The notes beneath the pieces are model-generated. The model searched no databases. It was not told the origin of the DNA and saw only the letters and a program-made list of their open reading frames with translations. From the NCBI GenBank assembly GCA_025617745.1, contig CM046858.1, positions 44,217,750-44,281,749 on the forward strand: a stretch of 64,000 nucleotides of DNA. Reading direction: 5' to 3'. Within the stretch, counting starts at the first letter, position 1. Every line of letters starts with the position of its first letter. The position numbers and the translations under genes are program-made. The DNA comes from Heliocidaris erythrogramma. Its lineage: Eukaryota > Echinodermata > Echinoidea > Camarodonta > Echinometridae. Below, in pieces: positions 25,440 to 38,339 of this stretch.

Positions 25440-25560
25440 GAATACAAAACAATACAATACGATACAATACAACATAATACAATAATAAAATAAAATATAA
25501 AACAATGAAATGAAAGAAAAATAAAAAAATAAAATAAAAGACAAGATAAGACAATACAGG
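25440..25560. repeat. A-rich (AATAC/AATAAA)n low-complexity tract
   Basis: Imperfect ACAAT/AATAC and AAATAAA repeats over about 120 bases. Confidence 0.85.
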
Positions 25561-25761
25561 AAACAAGGCACGTGGTCAAGTGGGATGTCTGTGGGGGCGT
25601 GGCGTCGAATGAAAACACGGATTCGGAGGAGGGCGCAGCAGAGTACCTTTATGTAGGTACTCCAGGGTGCAGGAGGTGTGCACCCCCTCTTTGTTGTTAT
25701 GGACAAGCTCCTTTAATCATGCGTGTATAAGGTTCTCACGCCCCCTCTGTTTCATGAAAAT

Positions 25762-25780
25762 CCCGGATCCGCCATGCAAT
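25762..25780. repeat. CAGTGGCGGATCC-family terminus
   Basis: CCCGGATCCGCCATG is the right-hand end, with one change, of the dispersed GGCGGATCC-type inverted-repeat family. Upstream CACGCCCCCTCTG is the usual C-rich subterminal part. Confidence 0.5.
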
Positions 25781-26079
25781 GTGAGAGATCATGCGAGGCC
25801 ATCTTAATATGTTGGATGTTTAAGAATCATTATCATAACTCTCCTCCCACAATTTCCTCCTTTAAAATGTACCTTTCCAGCTTATTGGATATTCTTATAC
25901 AGGATACACCTATCTTGTTTCTGTAACCATTCTCTTTGTATTTAGAGAGACCACGTAATAAGACAATTTTGACAGGGGCTGCAGTTTATGCCGTTGTTAT
26001 AACCAAGGAGCTTGCCTATACAGTACCTCCTTGCTATACTTGTGCATCGAATTCTCTGTATTTTGCCCTCATCGTTGTT

Positions 26080-26400
26080 GTTGTTCTTCTTCTTCCTCTT
26101 CCTTCTCTCTCTCTCCCCCTCTCTCTCTCTATCTTCCATCCTCCCCTCTCCATCCTCACTTTCTTACTCGCCATTTGTCCCCCATCACCTATCTCTCATA
26201 CATAAATGTCTCTCTCTTCGTCGCCATTTACCCCTCCTCGTATCCTATATCTAAAACTCTGCCATATTATTCTCAATTTGTCGTTCGCTTTGTTAACACT
26301 CATTTTTTTTTCTCATTTCTTTCTCCCTCTCTTTCTCCCTCCATCCTAATATTCTCTTCCTACCTATCATCCACTCCCTCTTCGTTCCTTCTCCCATATC
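26080..26400. repeat. CT-rich low-complexity tract
   Basis: Pyrimidine-rich sequence (TTCTTCTTCCTC, CTCTCTC). Ser/Leu/Pro-rich open frames across it on the plus strand are composition artefacts. Confidence 0.85.
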
Positions 26401-27599
26401 CCTGTCATTACTGCAGTAAGTGTACTATTCTTTTTCACCAACTGTAGCTTTTTCTCTGTTTTGTTTTCCGCGATCTTGACGTTGATGTGTTCTCAGCTGC
26501 CTCTTTCCATATTCAACGACCACCGATGAAGGAAAAAAGTGAAGAAAAAACTAACTCCGTCGTCTTATTTTACACTCTTTCTTAACGCTTCGCAAAATCC
26601 GTCTTTTGTAACTCATGTGTGAAATTCTATTCGCGTGTTTTTCTTGATGCGATTTTCAACGATTTACTGTCGCTTCGCTCGCGCGTCCAGCCACTGCGCT
26701 GACAGACATCTCGCCGACGGGCATGTCAATCACGATGACGTCATCTCCCAGGAGCCCCGCCCACATGTTGTATTTGGCATTGAAAACTTCCTGACTTTTT
26801 GTAGTTTTTTATTACTTTTGTAGGATAAAGACAAATCTAATAGGACAAAGACAAATCTACCACGTTTTGTTTTATCTGGCAAGTTCTGTCATACACCCAC
26901 TCCAGGCACGAAATTGTTTCTTTTTTTTTCCTGAACGCGATAGAATTAAGAATATTAGTATTAAAAATGGGGGGGGGGGGGGGGGCTTTAAACGATTATG
27001 AGCAATCAGGCGAGGGTAATAAACGGTGATAATATTAAAATATGACGTCAATGAAAGTTAATTGCACGACACGTATTCACCGCCGATCACAATACATGTA
27101 TAAAGCCATGTCAAATTGATTTCTAGTTTCTCGTCCGGATTTTTATTTTAAATAGGGAGGAGGGGGTTCTACGTTATTTCACATTTGCTATTTTCCTGTT
27201 TTAAATTTCACACATATTTTCTTCATTCAGTTTAAGCTGCACATGTACTTTAGAGGTTCGGAACAAGGTGGAATTGCATTACATTAATGATTTCTGGTTT
27301 TTCATTGTCAAGATGTCCTCCGATTCTTATTCATTCTATTTCAGAACAAAAATATCAAAATAACAAGAAGAACTGAGACGGGCCTTTAAAAAAGGGAAGG
27401 ATGGCGGGGATGGGGAGGGGGGGGGGGGCGAGAAACTATAAATCAATTTTATTTGGCCTATAATGGAATAGGTATCGGCAGTGATTTCATGTTATTTACA
27501 CTTCAGGACTCCTTAAGTCAATGTACTAATCATTCCGAAAAGGTCTTAATTGTGAGGACACACCTTAAGATTATTAGGCAAATGCATTTGCAAAATAAT
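26401..27599. other. Non-coding stretch with poly-G runs
   Basis: No gene recognised. It contains a G17 run at 26969-26985, another G run near 27,417, and a GC-richer patch at about 26,690-26,770 without family resemblance. Confidence 0.4.
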
Positions 27600-27715
27600 G
27601 TAGAGAGTGAAGGAGAAAGAGAGAGAGAAGGGAGAAAGAGGAAGCCTGAAAGCATTAACGAAAAAGAAGGAGAGTGTGAAAAAGAGAAGGAGAGAGAGGG
27701 AGGGGGGATTAGATG
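27600..27715. repeat. GA-rich low-complexity tract
   Basis: Purine-rich AGAGAGAG/GAAAAAG sequence of about 115 bases. Confidence 0.9.
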
Positions 27716-28772
27716 CTGAGTAAAAAGAACATAAAAGAGAGGGCAAAATTCCTTTTAAGAATGAATTACATATTATTCAAAGAATGCTTTTCAAGGAACC
27801 TAAAAGGTTCTTTACATTTTACGCTTTTTCTTGATTTATTACTAGAGCCTATTAAGCGTTTTAAAATGTATGATGAACTGTTTATGTAAATGCAGGATAT
27901 TATCTCTTTTAATTTATTATCAAAATACATAAATATGTACGTTCTGACTGAAACGGCGACCATTTGTATATAGGCCTACCTTTCCATAAAAAACAGCACA
28001 TTTTGTTTCCATGAAAAGCATTTTTCTTGGAAAATTGAATTAAAGGAAACCGATATAAAAGGACCATTATATGTCCTTGAAGACAATCTCCCTTGCTTCC
28101 CTCTAAAGCGGTATGGTTTTGAAATATGAAATAGATGAACTTCTATAAAACTTGAATTTTGTATTGTATCTTTTTGTTCCAAAAACGCATGTATACATAA
28201 ATCAACTTAAAGAAAAATGTAATCACTTCGTGTTTATTGTCTTTGTTGCCACTTTGGAATAATTTGCTGCATATCATTTTAAATTTAGATGATTTTCTTA
28301 TCAGAAAATCCCAAACTTGCTCAAACATTGCTTTGAGTGAAAAGCAGCAAAATCAAGGAAAACAATGACTGAAAAACAGGTTCCCCAAATTGCACTGTCG
28401 GGATCACATAATATTATCTACAGTAAGTGATTGTATATTTTATGTGCGAATCAAATATGAGGCAACTATATCACTTCGTTTTGTGCACCAAATATCTTAT
28501 CATATGTTCTGAGTTTTGACATAATTACATCCCATAATTAATAATGACATAATATCACGTTTTACCTAAAAATCAATCAAACTGTATATGGTGATCGATC
28601 TCAAAGTATTTTTTCAAGAATTTAATTCATATTATAGACATTCGTTTTTTCGATTCTCTTCTTGCTCATATATGCCTTGCACAAAGAACACGTTATATCA
28701 TATGTATTTCTATACGTATCTATACTTTCGGGGAAAAAAATATAAAAAAGAAAAACATTGGATTTTCGCCTT
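27716..28772. other. Non-coding stretch
   Basis: AT-rich; no exon, RNA gene or repeat family recognised. Confidence 0.45.
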
Positions 28773-28920
28773 ATTTTCACTCCCCCGGGAGTCACATCGG
28801 TGATCACTTGTTTAGGAGTAAATATCGATTTATTTTAAAGTGCTCTCCAAAATCAAAGAGTTCACTCTATTTTCAAACTCTTTTCACTCACCCTAAGGGT
28901 CACGTCAGTGATCACTCGAT
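28773..28920. repeat. Dispersed repeat with internal duplication
   Basis: A segment of about 36 bases (TTTTCACTC, then GGGAGTCACATCGGTGATCA) at 28773-28809 recurs at 28881-28916 with a few changes. The stretch between starts CACTTGTTTAGGAGTAAATA and matches 10,383-10,426. It is probably a decayed fold-back or SINE-like family. Confidence 0.6.
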
Positions 28921-29999
28921 TTTTTTTAGCGAGAGTTTTCATCCCACAAATCAGTCTAGTCGACTTCTAAAACAAAGAAGAGCTGCACGTGACTTTATGA
29001 CGTCATTCTCGAAATAATTGATTGATGGATGACGACATGTCATATATTGCTTTAAACTGATTTTTCCAGAGGTGTAATACGTAATCCCAGTAAGAGACGT
29101 GTAGGGCCGTCTAAAAATAATCAGTGAACACGTGTAATGATTTTTTTTTCTTCTATTTTTTCTCTTTTTTTTTTGTTTCGTGCATGCAAGTTGTGCTCTT
29201 GAATTGAATGTCATCCAAATTGACTACACGGTTTATATGAGTGTGATATTTTTGTGTGTTTTCAGGAAATTTGTAATTCAAACTCCTCGTTGGACGTCTT
29301 TCAAAACAAGTTTGACACAGAGTCTTGTGACCAGTAATTAATGTATGTGACAGATTACTAAGCAATTTTGAAAAATCCGATCTTTGGTTTTTAATGAAAC
29401 ACTTTATACGTACAGGAACACGTGTACGTACTTTGTGCATAGTTACGTGCAATTAAACATTGCTATTGTCCTTCTTTGTTTCACATGGAAAATGAAAACG
29501 AAAATTTGAAACTTGTTCCAGAGCAGAACCGAAAGGCCATTATCATGCGCCAGTCAATTTAAAGGGAAAGTCCAATGAAATTGATTATTGCAAGATATAC
29601 GATGATATTTGCGAAATATATATATTGCGAATTTGCAAGTAATTATTCAAAATGTAGGGCAAAGGACGAGACTAGCACATGATTAGGAAGATATAGCAGC
29701 TCACATTTTCCCGTATTTCTCTTTTATATATCAAACTGATATAATCAATTTACTATGGAGAAGCGTATATAGGAACCTTGGTGTGTATAATAGGAACGGC
29801 GCATCAGGAGACAGTCATAATTCTCTGGAGAAAAATAATAGTATCCTAATCGAAGCTTCATGGTTAAATAAATTGAAAGAAATATATTTAGAAAACATCC
29901 ATACTTGATGATCTTTCAAGAGCAATATAGTATTTAGCGCTCTGTACAGGTATATCCGCAGGAGAAGGTGCTTTGCAAATCTGATTATCATCATTATAA
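28921..29999. other. Non-coding stretch
   Basis: AT-rich, no recognised feature. Confidence 0.45.
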
Positions 30000-30046
30000 T
30001 CATTATTTCAATGATTATATTACTACTACTATTACTACTACTATTA

Positions 30047-30081
<35 letters not shown>

Positions 30082-30230
30082 TACTACTACTACTACTACT
30101 ACTTTTTCGTAATTTATTTATTTATCCATTTATTATATATTGTTATCATTGTTGTTATCATTATTATTATCATCATTATTACTATCATCATCATTAATAT
30201 TGTTGTTGTTGCTTCTGCTGTTGATGTTAT
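30000..30230. repeat. (TAC)n / (ATT)n trinucleotide microsatellite
   Basis: About 230 bases, mainly TACTACTAC in the middle with ATTATC and ATCATT flanks. Poly-Tyr and poly-Ile open frames here are artefacts. Confidence 0.95.
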
Positions 30231-31385
30231 CATTACTCTTTTTCGCGACAAATCGAAGTTGAAATTTCGGTCATAACGATTGTTATGACATGTATTAGTT
30301 GTGGTTGTTTTGTTCATCTTCCAAATAATCATATTGATATATTCTACTGATTGTCATTTCATGAGGGGTACTGTCATTAATTCAATGTTAAGTTGTTTTG
30401 TCTACCGTAGTGGCGACAGAGAGGTACAGTGTTTTACGATAATGGATTTTCTAAAGTGATTTACTTACGTCATTACGTAAAGTCACAGGAACTTGAATAA
30501 TATTGCGCCATGAACAAACACTATAGTTATATGCATGTGAACTTGAGAATTGGAATGAGCTATTGTCAAGGTCGGTGGGATACCGGAATTACGTCACGTG
30601 ACAATCACATGACCGTGAACAGATAATATTGAAATAGTTTCCATGTTGTAAGCGTTCGATGTCATGGATAGATTTTCGCAGTTAGTTGATCGGTCATATT
30701 TGATTCACATGTATCTGTTCGTTTTTTTGGGGTATATGAATAACAATCCTAATCTTTACATAATTAAAAAAGAAAATATCTAGAACATCAAAAGAAACTA
30801 GCCAAAGGAAATATCTGCTCTCTGCCAAATACTGTTCAGGCACACTGACCTTTGCGGTTGTCGAAATCGATAAAAAATTAAAGTCGTTAGTTGGAATTAA
30901 AGATGGTACAAATACAAATCTATGTATTTCCTCCTTTTATTTTTGTCTCAACGGCGTTTGTTCTTGTATTATTTGGGTTTGAAACCTCTTTTCAAAAGTA
31001 ACTGTTTATTGTATCAACATTTACTTTACGAAAATATGTAGTATCATATTTGCAGAAACTTTCAATAACTCGCGTAACCGTTCCCAATGTGGTAGACCAC
31101 ATTTATGTCAATTACATCGTGTGCATTGGGTTACATACAATGAAGCAAAACTGAGCACCCTGCGTTTAATATGTCGCAGGTGAATTTGTTTTCTTTCTCC
31201 ATTTGAAACCGATCAGAATTACTCACACTTAGATCATGGATATGGACTTAAAATTAGATCCTAACTGAGACCACATTCTACCTGTGAGTCTATCACCTGT
31301 TCGGGGTGTGGTCCATATTTTGGTACAAGTGGCATGGAACGATCCACGACTAACCGCATAAGCGATAGTCACGCGCGAGATAAAT
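30231..31385. other. Non-coding stretch
   Basis: No gene recognised. The perfect palindrome ATGTGGTAGACCACAT occurs near 31,087; it contains a TGTGGT core on each strand. Confidence 0.4.
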
Positions 31386-31483
31386 TGCCATTTGGTCCAA
31401 TGCCCATAAATTGTACTGTCTAACATCAATTCGGTCTACTATGTTAGACCATATGACAATTGGACCAAATGGCATTGGACCAA
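31386..31483. repeat. Small fold-back repeat
   Basis: ATTTGGTCCAATGCC on the left and GGCATTGGACCAAAT on the right are perfect 15-bp inverted repeats about 100 bases apart. ATTGGACCAAATGGC occurs as an extra internal copy. A related short IR, GGTCTACTATGTTAGACC, lies inside. Likely a degenerate MITE. Confidence 0.55.
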
Positions 31484-31699
31484 ATAGCAAAAATAGCAAT
31501 AAACCACGCTCGATACATCAATTGCTATCTTTTCTCCATGGAGTACGTTATTTAGACAGTCAGACTTCTTTAAGTTTCAAAAATAGAACAGGTTATGGAG
31601 TGAGTTTGGGACAAGATAAGAGTGAGTCAGAGGTTTTCAAAGAATTCCAAAAGTTACCTTTGTGCGTGCTGAAAAGAGCAAATAAAGAGATTTGGACAG

Positions 31700-32069
31700 G
31701 AAGATGACCGGCGGTTAGACTTTCTATATCTGTCTGTCTGTCTGCCTGTCTCCCTCTATTTCTCTCTCTCGTTTTCACACCTTTTAAAAAGATTATATCC
31801 CTATACGTCTGCTTAACGATTTTTGTTTAAATCCCTCTATATTATGCTCAGAGCTAAAATGACATTTAACTCTATACTTAAAAGTATATGAGTTAAAGCC
31901 CATCAGGCGATTTTATGTCAGCCTCTCTCTTGCTCTCTCTCTCTCCCTCTCTTCCACCCATCAGTCCCCTCTTTCACTTCCTCCCTCATCTGTGTACATT
32001 ATCATAAACATATAACATGCACAGTCGCAAATTATCTATCTATCTCTCCATATATCTAATAGCCTATCT
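31700..32069. repeat. Low-complexity CT / (TATC)n region
   Basis: CTGTCTGTCTGCCTG, then CTCTCTC, then CTATCTATCTC and degenerate copies of TAGCCTATCTATGT precede the LINE fragment. Confidence 0.7.
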
Positions 32070-33110
32070 ATGTGCCTAATCTATGTATCTAATAGCCTAT
32101 CTACATGTGGTGTTCCTCAGTGTTCATTGTTAGGACCACTTTTATTTTTGCTATATGTCACCGATATTCATATGTCATCCAATAAACTATCGTACTTTTT
32201 GTATGCAGATGATACTACAGTATTGTACAATGATAATAATCTAGAAAATTTGTACAGAGTGGTAATGACAATCTTGATAATGTCTTAAGTTTGCAGCGAA
32301 TAGACTTTTTGTCAACCTGAAGAAGTACAACTACATTCTAATTCACAACTCCACCAGAATGATTGACTTATCCCACAAGATGTGGTCCTACCTACAGTTG
32401 AAGAAACTAATTTTCTCGGAGTCTATATTGATAGTCGTTTATCGTGGAAGTCACATATTCGTACAGTTGAATCTAAAGTGTCAAAGAGTGTTGGTATAAT
32501 CTACAGACTCGCTTCTTATCTCACGAATAATGTTCTTCGCATGCTCTATTGCTCAGTTGTTCTTCCTTATTTTATATACTGTAACATTATTTGGGGTAAC
32601 AATTTTCCTACAAGTCTTAACAAGTTGTGCGTCCTTCATAAAAAATAATTCGAATAATATCAGGCGCTCCTCCATGTACGAATACAAAACCATTGTTTCA
32701 CTCATTGAAAGTGTTAACCTTAGCAGACATTAATGCTTTCCAACAATGCTGTTTCGTGTACAAATGTGTAAATTCCCAACTTCCATCTCATATTTGCAGT
32801 ATGTTTAATCACAACCTTGATTTTCATGATCATAATACAAGATCTTCCAATCAGATCCACATACCCAGGCATAGAAAATTCTCATTTCAATATAATGTAC
32901 GCTATAAAGGACCAAAATTATGGAATGAGTTACCAGATAGAATCTGAACAAAGTTTTGCCCTTATAAACTTAAACAGAGTTTCATTGCAAACTATGCACT
33001 CGAATGAGTACACAACTTATACTTTTTAATCTCTTATACTTATACTTTTTTTTTAAATCTCTTGTACTTATACTTTTCAATCTCTTAGAAAGCCAAGTCT
33101 GTAAAAGTAT
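32070..33110 (+). mobile_element. CR1/jockey-like LINE, 3' fragment (broken)
   Basis: This fragment holds the C-terminal half of a non-LTR reverse transcriptase in at least three frames. 32,070-32,288 carries GVPQCSLLGPLLFLLYVTDI, where the family norm is GVPQGS (so Gly to Cys), and the intact catalytic YADD in FLYADDTTVLY. 32,384-32,648 continues with NFLGVYIDSRLSWKSHI. 32,660-32,946 holds the typical terminal HNTRSSNQIHIPRHRKF and GPKLWNELP block. The 3' part ends in three tandem copies of an ACTTATACTTTTT/AATCTCTT unit (33,005-33,090), as some CR1/L2-type elements do. It is 5'-truncated with several frameshifts, so inactive. The clade call is inference from motifs. Confidence 0.8.
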
Positions 33111-33330
33111 ATTAAAGATCACATTGCAAGAAAATTCCATCAAAATAAATATTGGCTGAATACTTATTATTGCATAGATGGCATAAATTAAACAAGGTTA
33201 TCCAAATTCAACGCTTGGAAACATTTGAATTAATGATTATTATCAATTATAAAACGGTAAAATACAGCCCCCGATATAGCAGCTGAAGAGCTCCTTGAAC
33301 GCTGCTGAGATGTGTGACGACACACGAAGG
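33111..33330. other. Non-coding stretch
   Basis: No recognised feature between the LINE tail and the inverted repeat that follows. Confidence 0.4.
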
Positions 33331-33850
33331 ACCAGTCCTGTCTAAGCAGACGATGTCCCATAACATCTTACACATTTTTCAGTGCCTGTTTTGTCATCTC
33401 CTCTTCACTTATTTTTCTTACTTGACTAGCGTCAGTCTTAATGTTAGTCTGTTGCCTCACTCTTAACTTCGTGTATTGTATTATTTTGATGAAAAATGCA
33501 ACGTTAAAAAAATAAAGGAATCAGTCACTTGTAAACAAAATAAGACGCCATTGTATTTTCAGCAGCTTGCACCGGGGCATGTTCGGCGTTTCAAGAGGGA
33601 ACGAATACAATCTGTGATATTATTCGGAGGGCTTTTCAATTTGAAAGTGGGGTTTATTTCATTGATCATTGACCCTTCTCCTGTGTATTTACAATCAAAC
33701 GGTTTTAGTTATCAGAATCAGTTCACTTTCCCTTTTAGAATGGTGTGAAATAAGGTCATGTTTAAATGTACCAAACTCTTTATAATTTGATAAATAATTG
33801 CATTGCAATTACGTTCATTCATTATAGGACGTCGTCTGCTTAAGCAGCAT
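33331..33850. repeat. Inverted-repeat bounded segment
   Basis: The left copy TAAGCAGACGATGTCCCATA (near 33,340) and the complement of the right copy, TAAGCAGACGACGTCCTATA (near 33,828), match at 18 of 20 bases. GTGTGACGACA is also shared by the two flanks. This is consistent with an old non-autonomous DNA element of about 0.5 kb. The interior has no recognised domain. Confidence 0.4.
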
Positions 33851-34111
33851 CGATCCCTAGTGTGACGACATCAAAACATCGCTATATTTCTGGCGAATCC
33901 TCGGATATTCCAGATGCTGAGAAGAGCTTTTATTTATGTTGTTTTTATAATCATCAGATACGCAGTTGACATAAAACTTATACGATTGCCATCTGTAAGC
34001 TTCCCAGTTTCTAGTGATACATTAATTGCCATATTTGTGATTTTCTTTGGATAGCTACTTTAAGAAGTTGTATATTCATTAATTTTACCTTGCTTCATCC
34101 TAAAATATACG
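33851..34111. other. Non-coding stretch
   Basis: Nothing recognised. Confidence 0.4.
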
Positions 34112-34498
34112 TTGCCAGTATTCATGTTGAATGTATACTTATCTGCACATGATATAAGAATTAACAGTGATCAGTTTAGGAATTTTCAAACATATCTCTC
34201 ACATTGTTCATGGTATTATATCCTCTATCCTATCTTTCTTTCTTTCTATCCCTATCCCTCTAACTTTTATTCCGCTATATATGTTGTATATATCTACTTG
34301 ACTTTTTTAATGTTTTGTTTGTATTTTGTTGTTGTTGTTGTTGTAAACAGGCAACCCCAATCACAAGCATTGTTATGCTTTTCAGGGACCATGCCTCCTT
34401 CAAGTATTGTACTTAAACGTTTTTCTTTTGTTTGTATCTCATGTATGTAACAAATCAGAAGGAAATAAATGATGTTTTGAATTGAATTGAATTGAATA
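34112..34498 (+). mobile_element. LINE 3'UTR fragment with (GAATT)n tail
   Basis: The sequence CAAGCATTGTTATGCTTTTC, then GGGACCATGCCTCC, then TTGAATTGAATTGAATTGAA (34476-34498) resembles the 3'UTR and short-repeat tail of CR1-like elements. No coding part of the element remains. Confidence 0.5.
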
Positions 34499-35309
34499 TG
34501 CAGCCATCTTTCTGTCTGTATATCTGTTTGTATGTCTATATCTAACTATTCTATTCATCTAACATGTCTAATGAATTACCTGAACATTACCTTCATTGCT
34601 TTCTTTGCTCCCCAGTATCCATTTAATCTTATTTTCCTTCTCACGTGACCCTCTTGCACTCATGACACTGTTTCACTAACACTTTAATACCGATTATCAA
34701 TATCATTTGAAACAAAGAGCTCCGAGAGTAGCCGATGAGGTAAGTAGAATGGAATGACGATAACAAGACTCGAGTTGTAAAGGGAATAAGCTTTCACTCA
34801 CTATATGCGTCATTCGGTACTACGCTCAAAGTAATTATTGTTATCTCTCCCTTCAATCTCTGTACGCTCTCAGAAATAACATCGTCTCCTTATTATATAA
34901 TTATCTACTTCTGTTAGACTTAACTCCGCGGATGATGTATATATCTCTTTCTTTGTTCTGTGCTTATCTTGTTTTATGCAAAGTCATACTAATCCACCTG
35001 TTCGATGAATCAGATTAAGAATGGTATGCGTATTGGGTCTTTATATATAGAGAGATCTGTCATCTTATAACTATTTTTTTTTATTACAACTTGTCATTCA
35101 TTTACAAGTTTCAAGAAAGAAATCGGCCAATATAATTCTTTTTAACGTAGTATTTTCTTTGTTTAGGTGATCGTGTATATATAGGGCATTGATCAGTCGT
35201 GGAATGTATAGAGCATTTTAAAAGAAACTTACCAGGTTTTAATTGTCTTAGTATATAGGTTCCGTGTTGTTCTTTCTGTGGCTGATGTAGGTGATCAAAC
35301 TCACATTTT
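34499..35309. other. Non-coding stretch
   Basis: AT-rich; nothing recognised. Confidence 0.4.
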
Positions 35310-35797
35310 CCCACGAACGTGCCGCCCTATGGAACCAGCTACCATATTCTATATTAGAAATGCTCAATCAAAACACGCGTTTGCTAATCTGTATTGGAGG
35401 ATAGTTTAAGTATATCAAAATTATAATTTTCTCCAGTTTAGTAGTACTGTTCTTATCTTTACCTTGAAATTCATGTTAAAAGTTTTTAAATTTTCCAGTT
35501 CTAAAAACCATTTATGTAAACCAAAAACTTATTCTGTTTTCCAGGTTCTGCCTTGCAATATTTTAATTTTTGTCTTGAATGTTCACATGTAGCACTGGGT
35601 ATGCTGGTCTAATATTATATCCAATTTCGTTTCGTGTTGTAATGAAGGAAAGTAATCTTTCTATTGTTATGTCATATATATTCAATGTTTGTTCTCTATG
35701 TTTATGTATGTATAATGTACACAGGGCCTCTCAGAGGAACAGTTATTTAACTGAAAGAGTTACCCTGTTTAAACAAAACAAATAAATAAAATAAATT
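35310..35797 (+). mobile_element. LINE 3' fragment (ORF2 end, 3'UTR, A-rich tail)
   Basis: The frame reads RAALWNQLPYSI near 35,316, matching the GP.LWN.LP block at the end of CR1/jockey-like ORF2 proteins. A stop and about 400 bases of 3'UTR follow, ending in an (AAATA)n tail at about 35,768-35,797. It is extremely 5'-truncated. Confidence 0.6.
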
Positions 35798-35817
35798 TTC
35801 TTTCTTATGAAATAATT

Positions 35818-35932
35818 TTTGTTATTGTTGTTTTTGTTTATTTGATTGTTTTTGGTTTTGGTTTGTTTTGTTTTGTTGTTGTTTTGTTTTGGTATTTTTT
35901 TTTTTTTTTTTTGTTTTGGTTTGTTTAGGGGG
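35818..35932. repeat. (TTTTG)n low-complexity tract
   Basis: TTGTTTT/GGTTTTG repeats, a T run near 35,898 and a GGGGGG run near 35,929. Confidence 0.85.
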
Positions 35933-36438
35933 GGTTGAGTACTTATTTTCTAAACTACATGTATATTTTTCTTTATAAACGATAAAGATATACAAACTCA
36001 TCAAATTGAACGAAACATTTAGTTTAAAAGAAAGGTTCACCACCATGCAGTGACCGCATAATACGGGAAGTTACAGAGATCCTTTAACTTTTTTAAAGAC
36101 AACTTTCAAATACCGATTATACCTATTCAATACAAAATTTAAAAAAAACCGTGGTCATATTTTTTAAAGGATTGTTCTTAGTAGCGTGGTGTTGCCATGG
36201 CAATAATCATTGATTATTTTGACACACGTATGAGGAGTGGTAATCCTAACCTAATTCCTTAGGCTCCTCCATATGAGTCTTTTCAATTAATACTGCATGC
36301 AGACGTATAGATATGATGTACGCACCTTAATTTATTTTCTCTGACAATATAGATTTCATGTTCGTTTGTACCATTTATCTTTTCTGTACAATTTATACTG
36401 TAACAGCACTGTCAATTTGAAATATGAAACAGTAAAAA

Positions 36439-36613
36439 CACGACAAGAACTACTTTTGAAATACCGTATATACTCAAGGGCAATTTCAAAGGCCCATTGT
36501 ACGTTCGGATTATGTAATACATCATTCATTGTAATGTTCGCACATTTCTCAAGGTGACAGACAGGCTTTTGAAATTGTCTTGAGTTTTTTTTTCAAAAGT
36601 AGTTTTTATCGTG
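36439..36613. mobile_element. Fold-back MITE, family B copy 1
   Basis: The left end CACGACAAGAACTACTTTTG pairs with the right end AAAAGTAGTTTTTATCGTG. The interior holds ACTCAAGGGCAATTTCAAAGG on one arm and TTGAAATTGTCTTGAGT on the other. It is the same family as 39,228-39,417, inserted in the opposite orientation. Confidence 0.8.
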
Positions 36614-37365
36614 CTTACAGTGTTTCTAAACAAACATTATGGTTCTATATCATGGTTCTATAAACCGATCCCACCGCGTTACAAAGAATGTTAATTCATT
36701 TCCCTTTTCCTCAGACCCAACTTCGCATTACCCTACCTTTAAACAAATTTCCAGGAGCTCAGATTATAGCAATTTTTACCGGATTTTCTCTGATAAAACC
36801 ACACAAACTACAACACTCTTCCCCATCTATATTTGGCTAATAATCTTTCAGATTGAGACTAAATACTTTGAAGGTAATACGCGAAATTTTGAAATTTGGC
36901 GAATTCTGTTTCTGCAGCACGCCCACCAATCTTGCTCACGGCTTAGACAAAGACCTCTTAGCGATTGGTGGGGGGGGGGGGGGCTACTGAAGGGAAGGGA
37001 GGAGGAGGGAAGTGGGGGCTCCGAGCTTGCCAAATTTATGGTGGTCTGAATGACGTCAGAAGTATTAAGCTTCCTAACTCTCACAAGAGACATATGTCAT
37101 TTATTGCGACATCCCTACTCTCTCTCTCTCTCTCTTTGTGCCGGTTTTTATCTTGTTATATTTTCTGCAATTTGGTTAAAAAAATTGACTCCCTAGAGCA
37201 AATAACTGGGGCTTTCTGATCTATTTTAGTATGCCAGCATGACATATGGAATTTCGTGATAACACGCATTTGAGAGATAATGTTATGTGATATACCTTGT
37301 TGATGATTTTAAAGGGTTGTGCTCAAATGTATAATTTTTTGAGATTTACTTTCAGTTACAGTATA
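36614..37365. other. Non-coding stretch
   Basis: No gene recognised. It has a G14 run at 36970-36983, a GGA-rich patch after it and a short (CT)n tract at 37,118. Confidence 0.4.
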
Positions 37366-37720
37366 ATCTTCATAATAGTAATTATGTTATATAGCGCATT
37401 ACGTGAATACTTCAATGGACTTTACAACGTTATTCACTATTACCCCAGCATGGGTCATGGGATTTCAAGCCTACACACGAGACTGTGCACCATCTCCTTA
37501 GGGAGCATTCCTACCATTTTGCACCGTTCACATGCATGCATGTATAGAGCAATGGCTATCCTCACATGTAACCATTATCTCCTGGGTAAGAGTGGCATGT
37601 ACATTAGAGCCTTGCCAAAGGGCGTTAGTGCCGAGGCAGGACTCGAACCGCCAACCAAGTGATCCACAGTCCGGTGACGTATCCTACAGACCTCTACAAT
37701 ATTATTGTTAGCAATCTTCT
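37366..37720 (-). repeat. tRNA-derived SINE, copy 1
   Basis: Minus strand. The complement of a B box (GGACTCGAACC, plus 37639-37649) is followed, in the SINE direction, by the CTAACGCCCTTTGGCAAGGC core. A 3' body runs to ATAGCGC near 37,392. It shares GGATTTCAAGCC, GTGCACCATCT and GGGAGCATTCCTACCAT with the copy at 44,785-45,140. Pol III-type internal promoter; no coding capacity. Confidence 0.75.
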
Positions 37721-37884
37721 CACCCATACTCCACCCTTTCTTCTCTCCTACACCCATCTCTTTGCTTTTCTTGTCTATTGTCTTGCTTGTCTATTTTCCA
37801 TAATCTTCTGCATATCTATTATCTATCCATAGAACATCTGTCCATGCAATATCTCAAAGCGAACATAATCTATTAAAAGCTATA

Positions 37885-38236
37885 CCACTACTACTAATAA
37901 TAATATTCTGGGTTTATATATAGCACATAATACATCTACGATGTCTCTAAGCGCTTTACAGACATATCATTACCCCGGTCGTCGGATTCATGGCTCGCCC
38001 GCACACAATGTATGCACCTTCTCCACTCCCTGGGGAGTATTCCAACCAGGCGCTTATTATAGACGCTCACAATGCTGATCGAACCACAATGACTTTCGCA
38101 TCCTACCGGTTACCCATTTAACACATGGGTGGAGAGAAGCAGTGCTTATAAGGACATAAGTGCCGTGCCGGGGATCGAACCCATGACCTTCGCATCTCCA
38201 GCCAAGTGCTTAAACCACTCGACTACGACACCTCTT
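37885..38236 (-). repeat. tRNA-derived SINE, copy 2 (fullest)
   Basis: Minus strand. The head reads GGTGTCGTAGTCGAGTGGTT, like tRNA-Leu or tRNA-Ser, and has an exact B box (complement GGGGATCGAACCC, plus 38170-38182). The body holds CGGCACTTATGTCC, and the 3' end is AGCGCTTAGAGACAT followed by TATATATAAACCCAGAATAT. It has the same architecture as the copies at 37.4 and 44.8 kb. Confidence 0.8.
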
Positions 38237-38339
38237 TACTATATTTAATATTTATGTGTAAAAAAACTACAGTAGTCTAGTTGAATTGTGCAAAAATCTA
38301 ATATAAATTAGTTCACTAATCCTATTGCATGGTTCCAAA